Shown: positions 25,314 through 31,012 of the stretch, in pieces | How the letters are laid out: each line of letters begins with the position of its first letter | Numbering within the stretch: the first letter of the stretch is position 1 | The notes under the pieces: generated by a model | Seen by the model: only the letters and a program-made list of their open reading frames with translations | What the model was told of the DNA's origin: nothing | Database searches by the model: none | Position numbers and translations under genes: made by a program | From: Glaciecola sp034112105 | GTDB taxonomy: Bacteria > Pseudomonadota > Gammaproteobacteria > Enterobacterales > Alteromonadaceae | Direction: 5' to 3' | Length of the DNA: 31,012 bases | Assembly (NCBI GenBank): GCA_034112105.1 | Contig: JAWUVZ010000117.1 | Coordinates: 1-31,012 of the forward strand

Positions 25314-26412
25314 TTCTTGTATTTCCTAACAACTAAAAGTGTGGCAAGGGATACTCATCATGATGAGCATTAAATCGTGAGCATATCAGGTCGTTGGGAG
25401 TATAAATAGAATAATACATCACCCTGTTCTATGCAACAGAGTAGGTTTGTGCCAATAAATAACGGTAACATACCTATTGGGATGCCATCGAATATCCGTG
25501 AATCTGCAAATAGATATTTTTATCATGTCAACGCCAGTGAAATAGACTATTCGTTGCAAAAATATCAAACCGTAACCAGCATTTGCTTGTTTTTATTGAG
25601 TGTTGTCGGCTGTGACCATACCTCTTTAAATTATTTCATTGTGACCCGATTGTGACCATTTGGGAAACTTGGGCTGCCCTGTTGTCATTATCAAAAATAG
25701 TGAAATTACAAAGCGATTTTTCTCTACCCGAGTGCTTAGCAACGCGATTGTAAGTGCTTTAGTAACTGTGCAAGTTAATGAAAGTTTGAAACTCGCACTA
25801 ACATTATGAAACCGCTTTCAAGTGGTTTTGGCTTTGTGATTTTTTTGGTTAGCTAAATCATTCTTAACAACTATAAAGCACGATTAAACAGTTGGCAGAA
25901 ATTGCGGCTTAAGGAGACGGCCAGATTCTTTTTGATCATTCCCGCTTTAATCTTACTGCGGATCGTCGAGCATGTATCTCTGTCGGTCGGCTCTACGGCA
26001 AATATAGTCATTCAACCTTAGTTATTCCTACATTACTAAGTATAGACTGTTAAGGTTGAACGACTATAAACTGCCCTTTGGAGTCGTTGATAAAGGCTAC
26101 AGAAATATTGTCGATTGAACGTTCTGATCGTGCTTTTCAATTTAAATGTGTTAGATCAAGTTTGAACCGGCACAATTAAGGGGTTAATTTGTCAAATTTT
26201 TCTAACGTCTAGCTAATCTTTCCCTAAAAAAAGCCATCATCTAAAACTGTATGTTCTGCCGAATCTTCGTCACCCAATAAACTTTCAACATGTCCAATAA
26301 ATCTGTTAAACACCTCCAAGTCGAAAGGATTATCCTGTAAATATTGTTTGTACCTATCGTTTTTGTTTTACGCGGCATGAGGCAACGAACTTTTCTCTGG
26401 TGCAAACCAGTT
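25314..26412. other. gene-poor accessory stretch
   Basis: About 1.1 kb without a gene I can support. A hairpin AAACCGC/GTGGTTT (25809-25828) followed by T-rich DNA may be a terminator. Short open frames overlap on both strands around 25857-26021. A long inverted repeat lies at 26003-26068. On the minus strand about 26222-26341 reads as a polar, acidic C-terminus (LQDNPFDLEVF ... LDDGFF, stop), suggesting a gene remnant. Confidence 0.4.
26003..26068. repeat. 18-bp inverted repeat
   Basis: Arms at 26003-26020 and 26051-26068 match at 17 of 18 positions (one A/C difference), enclosing 30 bp. It includes TTCAACCTTA and TAAGGTTGAA. It could be a hairpin or the remnant ends of a small mobile element; no coding sequence is associated. 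Confidence 0.55.
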
Positions 26413-26746
26413 TTAAGATAAGGTAAGCCAACCAATGTGGACTGTAATTAGGTACAACGAAACTTGGCCGCCGAAATAAAAGTTGCCTAATGACATGGAC
26501 AATAGTAGTGGCGCAGACCCAATGAGCGCGGCAACAAAACAATGCCACCCATAGCGATAAGTCAAAGCCACCATGGCAGGAATGTGAAAGAGATTCAATA
26601 TGAACGATCCGAAATCGTCTGTGTAAAATTGACAATTGACAATTGAATATTGAATATAGAATATTGAAAAGCAGTAAAAGCGGAATGCAGATCCACGCCA
26701 CCCATACAGAGGCAGGTTTTTGTTGGTCCTTTGCTATCCCTATCAT
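26413..26746 (-). pseudogene. broken membrane-protein ORF interrupted at a heptamer repeat
   Basis: Minus-strand reading from ATG 26746 gives a plausible N-terminus (MIGIAKDQQKPASVWVAW, then a hydrophobic ICIPLLLLFNILYS) that runs into the repeat at 26631-26665. After it the sensible frame shifts: TDDFGSFILNLFHIPAMVAL, then GWHCFVAALIGSAPLLLSM, ending HIGWLTLS at 26413. Removing exactly one 7-bp unit joins both halves into a 108-aa membrane protein with about three helices. It may be a phase-variable gene in its off state or a decayed remnant. No family recognised; no strong ribosome site. Confidence 0.5.
26631..26665. repeat. heptanucleotide tandem repeat (5 units)
   Basis: Five consecutive 7-mers: GACAATT, GACAATT, GAATATT, GAATATA, GAATATT, flanked by partial matches. 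Unit length is not a multiple of three, so copy-number change shifts the overlapping minus-strand frame. Confidence 0.8.
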
Positions 26747-27185
26747 TTTCTTAAGTCTGGTGTTATGAACATTCTAAGTGCTGAAACAATAGACGCTATT
26801 CAGGATTTAAGTAATGATCGAGAGGCGATGGTTTTAGTTGGGTTTAGGTGATGGCTGCTTAAAAGCTAGGATTAATGTTAAAAGGTAAATTATACATTTA
26901 CGTTTTATATCTCTTTTTAATATTGCGGAACCTAAAACTCTCTGCACTCTGAACTCAACAAGATCAGAGCCTATTGAATGGCGGCTTTTTTTCTGTGTCA
27001 GCTTTCTTTACAGTCCTATTAAGTATCTCAGTGCAAGATAATGTAGCGCTTACAGCGGCAACCCATGCACAGCAGGGGGAAGAGGGGAGACATCATAAAA
27101 ATGTACATGTTTGATATCTTTACACATCAGCAATATTAAAAAAACTAAAAAAATTAACTTGTTGAATTTATTAACTATAAATTAG
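26747..27185. other. gene-poor stretch upstream of the PEP-CTERM promoter
   Basis: Contains a 28-codon open frame (26765-26851), a T7 run at 26986-26992 preceded by two competing short hairpins (CTCTGA/TCAGAG at 26947-26952 and 26964-26969; AGCC/GGCT at 26968-26971 and 26983-26986), and a TGTA-N5-TACA dyad at 27042-27054. No gene can be supported. Confidence 0.4.
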
Positions 27186-27202
27186 TGGCACGTTATATGC
27201 TT
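27186..27202 (+). promoter_or_regulatory. sigma-54 (-24/-12) promoter for the PEP-CTERM gene
   Basis: TGGCACG at 27186-27192, four bases, then ATGCTT at 27197-27202. This matches the RpoN consensus TGGCACG-N4-TTGCW with one mismatch and exact GG-to-GC spacing. The start of transcription would be near 27212, giving a leader of about 215 nt. Sigma-54 control of PEP-CTERM proteins together with PrsK/PrsR is established in some exosortase bacteria. Confidence 0.7.
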
Positions 27203-27300
27203 AAAAAAAGTTTAAATTAATTAAGCTTAATGAATGCTCAGTGTATAACATCAGAGATGTTTGGTGCCAGCTCGCTACTGATAACCGACACATTATCGGC

Positions 27301-27354
27301 CACCCTGCTTTAGTCTATAGCTGCCCTCAACGAGGGCCTTTAGTATATAGGGTG
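27301..27354 (+). other. structured leader element upstream of the PEP-CTERM gene
   Basis: A tight hairpin GCCCTC/GAGGGC (27323-27328, 27332-27337) is nested inside CACCCT/AGGGTG (27301-27306, 27349-27354). It lies within the predicted 5' leader, 70 nt before the start codon. A control role is possible but untested. Confidence 0.4.
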
Positions 27355-27425
27355 TTGTATTTTCTGTTACAGCCCTCATGAGATTGCTGTGCATAAATTT
27401 AGAACGAAGTTAAAAGGGAATTAAA

Positions 27426-29291
27426 ATGTTTAAGATCAATTACTCTAGTCTGGTCATGGCAATCTTTGCATCAGCATTACTCACGACTAATGTCCACGCT
27501 GTTATTATCAATGACAGTATGACGTTCGCGACACAAAATCAGAGTATGTGGGCTGAAGGCAAAACTTCTACCTGGTCCGCGCAAACGACGTTTCTGGGAG
27601 AAAAATGGGGAACTTATGACGGTAACTCAGCCAGAGCGGTAAGTATTGATGCAATTATTGGCTCACTCGAACGAAATGTGTGTATCGGCATTGAAATAGC
27701 TGGCAACTGCGGTGGACCTCGAACCGACGTAGATACCCGCACCGGTGTGGCGGGCGGAATCAAGAGCTCAGGGCAAATCGGAATAGTACCTTTTGCGAAA
27801 GCTTCGGGGGGGGGAATCGATGTCACTCTGCCAGTGGAAGCAAGTATTGTTTTGCCGGATGCGATATCGAGCAACACAATTTTTCGAGTTACCACTGCAG
27901 GTGGCTCTCAGGCTGGGTCTACTATTTCTGCTAAGGCGCCGAGCTTTCAGGCAGGCGTTGATGGAGTGTTTGACTCAGAGAATGAGCTATGGGGCAAAGC
28001 ATGCTTAGTTTTCGCAGGATGCTCGAAAGAATCATTCGATATTGATATCAATGCAGGCCGTTTTTCACTGATTGATTTTGATACTAGTAAAAATAATCCG
28101 TTAAGTATGTTTGGTGTCTCGGTTCCGGTGAATCTGTTTGATAATCAATTCACCATTCATGCGCCATCACCCTCCAACCCAGACGGTGTTGATGATGATG
28201 TGTCGCCACAAACTTTGCCTACACCCATTGTCGGTAGTATCATTTTCAGAAACCCAGATGATAAAAGTGGTGGAGTGTTAAGTGGTAACGCTGTTTCTCT
28301 AAAAACCAATCAGAACATATTCGAGGCAAAGCTTAGCATCACTGGTATTATTGAATCAGTTATAGGTTCACCGGGCATTCTCAGAAATGACATTTCGATA
28401 GTAGGACCTATCAAGGCCGAATATACGATAGCGGATGTCCAAGTTGGCCCAGTATTTGGTTTGCAGCAGGAATTTGATTTAGATCCTCGCCTCATGGTGC
28501 AATTGGCATTTGATACCCCCGTTACAAGAATGGTAGAACAGATAAAGGAATATCATATTAGGGATGTCAACTTAGGTAGTAAATTAGGTAGTTTAGCCTA
28601 TGATCTCCAGGTTCGTAAAAACTCTGATGGGACCGGAGAATGGTGTTTTAGTTTCACCTTCGGATCTCCTGTATGTGGTCCTATTGCTCGCCCCACTGGG
28701 CCGCAAGCCTGTTTTGATATTGATATTAAATTTGGTGCGCTACCACCTATCCAATTTGAGCAATGTATGCCTTCGGTCCCTATCTACGAGACCGTAGCCC
28801 AAACCCATGAAAATGGTATTGTTGATATCATTCTGGGTAATATTGCGGACCTAAGGTTTGAAGGTGAAGTCGGTCAGTTAATTAGCCGTAAGTATTTCCT
28901 GGATAATCCAATTTTCAGAAATGAAACGGCGGCAACCATTGACCCAGCAATACAAGTTCAACTGTTGTGTGCAGGTTTCACGGGCCTAGGCGACAAGTGT
29001 GTCTATGACGAAACATTTCAAACCGATGGCTTGTTCGCACTGCCCGTATATGAAAATCAATGGGTATTAGCTGGCTTCAAGAGTGTTAGCTACGATGATG
29101 TCTACCGATTAGGGTCTTCCGGCAATCCTGACGAGGATCCTAACAGTGATAACCCTAAAAGTGATGACCCTATCGATGTGCCCGAGCCAAGCGCTTTATG
29201 GTTAATCTTGCTTGGCTTAGTGGTGATTATGCTGTCATTACGACGCAATAACAAAGCGGTGATTAAAAATAACGCTATTGTAGGCGAATAA
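27426..29291 (+). CDS. PEP-CTERM sorting domain protein, secreted
   Basis: A 621-aa exported protein. A signal peptide occupies about residues 1-25 (hydrophobic core SSLVMAIFASALLT, cleavage near NVHA). The long middle part is rich in Gly, Asp, Ile and Val beta-type sequence with scattered cysteines; I recognise no enzyme domain. A Pro/Asp/Asn-rich linker (about 565-584) leads to VPEPS at 585-589, a membrane helix to 605 and arginines 606-607: the PEP-CTERM signal cut by exosortase (EpsH) for surface or matrix delivery. The 14-residue tail after the arginines is longer than usual. GGGA lies 6 nt before the ATG. A G9 run (27806-27814) at codons 127-130 is prone to slippage. The gene is followed by an EpsD-like isomerase gene. 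Confidence 0.9.
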   Translation: MFKINYSSLVMAIFASALLTTNVHAVIINDSMTFATQNQSMWAEGKTSTWSAQTTFLGEKWGTYDGNSARAVSIDAIIGSLERNVCIGIEIAGNCGGPRTDVDTRTGVAGGIKSSGQIGIVPFAKASGGGIDVTLPVEASIVLPDAISSNTIFRVTTAGGSQAGSTISAKAPSFQAGVDGVFDSENELWGKACLVFAGCSKESFDIDINAGRFSLIDFDTSKNNPLSMFGVSVPVNLFDNQFTIHAPSPSNPDGVDDDVSPQTLPTPIVGSIIFRNPDDKSGGVLSGNAVSLKTNQNIFEAKLSITGIIESVIGSPGILRNDISIVGPIKAEYTIADVQVGPVFGLQQEFDLDPRLMVQLAFDTPVTRMVEQIKEYHIRDVNLGSKLGSLAYDLQVRKNSDGTGEWCFSFTFGSPVCGPIARPTGPQACFDIDIKFGALPPIQFEQCMPSVPIYETVAQTHENGIVDIILGNIADLRFEGEVGQLISRKYFLDNPIFRNETAATIDPAIQVQLLCAGFTGLGDKCVYDETFQTDGLFALPVYENQWVLAGFKSVSYDDVYRLGSSGNPDEDPNSDNPKSDDPIDVPEPSALWLILLGLVVIMLSLRRNNKAVIKNNAIVGE

Positions 29292-29373
29292 ACCAGTTGT
29301 TCGTTGGACCCAACATCACAAACTAATATGGTATGTTGAGGGATCACTATTTTTCGTTTATGGAGACATTATA

Positions 29374-30204
29374 ATGAATAAAAATATTTTCAGGCTATCG
29401 AGCATAACAGTTTCTCTACTTTGCTTAGTCTATCTGCCAGCCGCAGTAGCTTTGGTGGGTGAGAGTGTTGCAGCGCGTGTGGGTGACACTGTTATCACCG
29501 AAGCAAACATTTTGCAGATCATGGATGATGCTGCCAGCAAAACACAGGGAAACAAACAAACTGTGCTTGACGGGCTCGTTAAACGCAGTCTTTTTGCTCA
29601 ACAGGCGATAGCTGAAAAACTTGATCAGGACCCGGCGGTTTTTGCCGCTATTGAATCATCAAAAAATCAGATACTTGCACAAGCATATGCCACAAAGTTG
29701 GCAGGTAATGTTCATAAACCTTCATCGGATGAAGTGACAAGCTACTATAATGCAAATGCTGAGCTCTTTAGTCAGCGCGCGATTTATACCGTGCAGGAAA
29801 TTACAGTTGCCGGCACTGCGGATCAGTTACAAGCCGCTGCTGAGCAATATAAGAAAATAAAGTCATTCAATGACATGGTCGAATGGCTGAATAGGAATGA
29901 GACTCCCTATACATTAAGCGCCACTGTCAAAGGTTCTGAAGAAATTCCCGCTGATTTTTTGAAGACGCTTATCACCTTAGAGTTGGGACAAGTTGTCAAA
30001 ATAACCACAACTAGTGGACTGTCAATACTGCAGCTCACAGAAAAACGTTCAGATCCAAAAAATCTAGAGCAATCAATGCTCGCGATCGAGCGATTTTTAC
30101 AGAACCAGGGATTAGCTCAACAGCTGAGCACAGCAGTAAAAACTATTGAAAAGAGGATGGGAGTCATTTATACCCCGCCTTATCAAAAAAATAATTCACA
30201 GTAA
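29374..30204 (+). CDS. EpsD-like peptidyl-prolyl cis-trans isomerase
   Basis: A 276-aa exported SurA/parvulin-type protein. A signal peptide ends near residue 26 (PAAVA). Residues 33-110 form the SurA-like N-terminal helical part (ARVGDTVITEANI, VLDGLVKRSLFAQQA). From about 118 there is a rotamase-like segment (SYYNANAELFSQRAIYTVQEI, then GSEEIPADFL and ILQLTEKR). This layout matches the EpsD family found in exopolysaccharide/exosortase loci. GGAG lies 8 nt before ATG 29374. It follows the PEP-CTERM gene by 82 bp on the same strand with no clear terminator, so it is probably co-transcribed and may fold that protein or related exports in the periplasm. Confidence 0.78.
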   Translation: MNKNIFRLSSITVSLLCLVYLPAAVALVGESVAARVGDTVITEANILQIMDDAASKTQGNKQTVLDGLVKRSLFAQQAIAEKLDQDPAVFAAIESSKNQILAQAYATKLAGNVHKPSSDEVTSYYNANAELFSQRAIYTVQEITVAGTADQLQAAAEQYKKIKSFNDMVEWLNRNETPYTLSATVKGSEEIPADFLKTLITLELGQVVKITTTSGLSILQLTEKRSDPKNLEQSMLAIERFLQNQGLAQQLSTAVKTIEKRMGVIYTPPYQKNNSQ

Positions 30205-30224
30205 TACGAGTATCTTAGGTAATC

Positions 30225-30304
30225 GCTGGTGGTTTAAAGACCTGTATATAATGAACAGGGCACGTGACCTAGCTCATTTGAATTTTCAACCGCCAGCTTT
30301 TAAA
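30225..30304 (+). terminator. possible terminator after the EpsD-like gene
   Basis: GCTGGTGGTT (30225-30234) pairs with AACCGCCAGC (30288-30297), one G-U, followed by TTTT. The 53-nt loop holds a smaller CCTGT/ACAGG hairpin (30241-30259). The remaining DNA to 30540 shows nothing recognisable. Confidence 0.4.
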
Positions 30305-30540
30305 AATCACGTTAGCGACTCAATCGAAGTCTACTCGGTATCGAGCAGTCGGATAATTCGTCCCTAACTACAAAGTATTTCAGGGTAGCAGAAAGAATTA
30401 CATTACTTATTCTTTTAAGTGCTCAATAAAATAATTACTTTTCATGGTGTGCAGATGCAAAGAAGCACCGTCTTCTTCGACGATCCCATGCCTACGATTA
30501 GGCTATGCCACGAAATCAAACTGGCGATTATGCTTAATAA

Positions 30541-31012
30541 GGGTCTTGTCAACTTATCGAATTTAGACGATAAAAACTAGTTTTAAACGTCTTATGTCGG
30601 GTTTTGAATACAACCCAGACTATGCTATTCATCAAACGATCGTTCACGGAACATTCTGTAATTATTGGCCCTCATAAAATGTCGACCAAGCCGAAACAAA
30701 TTATTGATGATGCCATGGCAGGATACAAATCGCTGAGCGTGCCCCTGCGATTTGAAACTCCTCATCTGTCGTTCCTGTTACCTGGATGGCTGATGGGAAA
30801 GTTCACAGCGATTATTTTCATACTGCTTAGTGGAGTGTTCTACACTTGGCATCAGCTCTCGTTTCGCTGCTGAATAACTCTTAAGTTTGTCGGTCACAAT
30901 CTTGATGGACGGTACTTGTTGGCCTTTTAACAATTTTCTGAAAAATTGCATGGCAGCGCTTTTATCCTTGCGTTTGTGAACCAGAATATCAATTTCATCT
31001 CCGTCCTGATCG
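30541..31012 (-). mobile_element. IS6-family insertion sequence remnant, one end outside window
   Basis: The transposase pseudogene occupies most of it. About 50 bp beyond the transposase end, the sequence starting GGGTCTTGTCAACTTATC (30541-30558) resembles an IS6-type terminal repeat in position and general pattern. The other end and any target duplication lie outside the window. Confidence 0.55.
30592..31012 (-). pseudogene. IS6-family transposase, decayed and 5'-truncated by the window edge
   Basis: Minus-strand translation from the window edge reads DQDGDEIDILVHKRKDK, FFRKLLKGQQ, VTDKLKSYSAAKRELMPSVEH, NRCELSHQPSR: the catalytic core of IS6/IS26-type DDE transposases, with the second Asp (TDKLKSY) and the Glu (NRCELSHQ) visible. 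An in-frame TAA (30778-30780) interrupts the protein just after the Glu, and a TAG (30625-30627) occurs where the family has Trp. The frame then closes at 30592-30594. The element is therefore inactive unless complemented in trans. Its N-terminal HTH and first Asp lie beyond the window. Confidence 0.85.

Noticed and set aside
25431..25655. 74-codon open frame in the accessory stretch
   Set aside because: No Shine-Dalgarno site, no family resemblance, and a mix of polar and hydrophobic parts with no clear protein design.
25857..26021. Protein-like plus-strand frame (RFFLIIPALILLRIVEH) overlapping an open minus-strand frame
   Set aside because: Both are short, lack start signals and overlap the inverted repeat; neither can be preferred.
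26765..26851. 28-codon frame starting MNILSAETIDAIQDLS
   Set aside because: Codons look coding-like but there is no ribosome site and the peptide is too short to assign; perhaps a remnant.
30604..30873. 89-codon plus-strand ORF at the right end
   Set aside because: It is the antisense shadow of the IS6-type transposase, which is clearly recognisable on the minus strand.

Overview
The window looks like chromosome from an Alteromonadales gammaproteobacterium (Glaciecola/Paraglaciecola/Alteromonas-like). This is inferred from the protein sequences, the AT-rich composition and the gene neighbourhoods: thrABC next to ung, yggS-proC-yggT divergent from pilTU, and ruvX-yqgE-gshB-rsmE. About 24 kb (1-24.7 kb) is ordinary core genome. 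The last 6 kb is sparse accessory DNA.

Layout. 1-1300: 3' end of a BaeS-type sensor kinase and its BaeR-type regulator. 1760-6918: thrABC, preceded by a methionine-repressor-like operator, a Met/Ile/Thr-rich leader peptide and an intrinsic attenuator. 6936-7673: ung. 7882-11085 (minus): a DUF3545 small protein, pgi and tal. 11241-12056: yaaA. 12163-14781 (minus): yggS-proC-yggT-DUF4426. 14868-16974: pilT and pilU for type IV pilus retraction; pilU has a premature stop just before a conserved-looking tail. 17143-17295 (minus): a likely unlisted small ORF. 17575-20174: a DUF2007/zinc-finger protein and a membrane diguanylate cyclase. 20252-23003 (minus): rsmE, gshB, yqgE, ruvX. 23096-23293 (minus): a one-helix small membrane protein. 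23796-24620: an MscS-type channel.

24.7-27.4 kb is almost gene-free. It holds one small membrane ORF, inverted repeats, and a broken membrane-protein ORF containing a heptanucleotide tandem repeat; loss of exactly one repeat unit would restore its frame. 27.2-30.2 kb holds a near-consensus sigma-54 promoter, a 215-nt leader, a 621-aa PEP-CTERM (exosortase-sorted) surface protein and an EpsD-like peptidyl-prolyl isomerase. The window ends in a decayed IS6-family transposase.

How the genes work together: the thr locus makes threonine and also the homoserine used for methionine, and both its control elements appear to sense methionine as well as Thr/Ile. PilT/PilU, the cyclase and the PEP-CTERM/EpsD pair all point to surface attachment and matrix functions. 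The strongest leads are the dual methionine control of thrABC, the sigma-54/PEP-CTERM/EpsD cassette, the heptamer-switched ORF and the PilU nonsense codon. I see no tRNA, rRNA, CRISPR array or intact mobile element.
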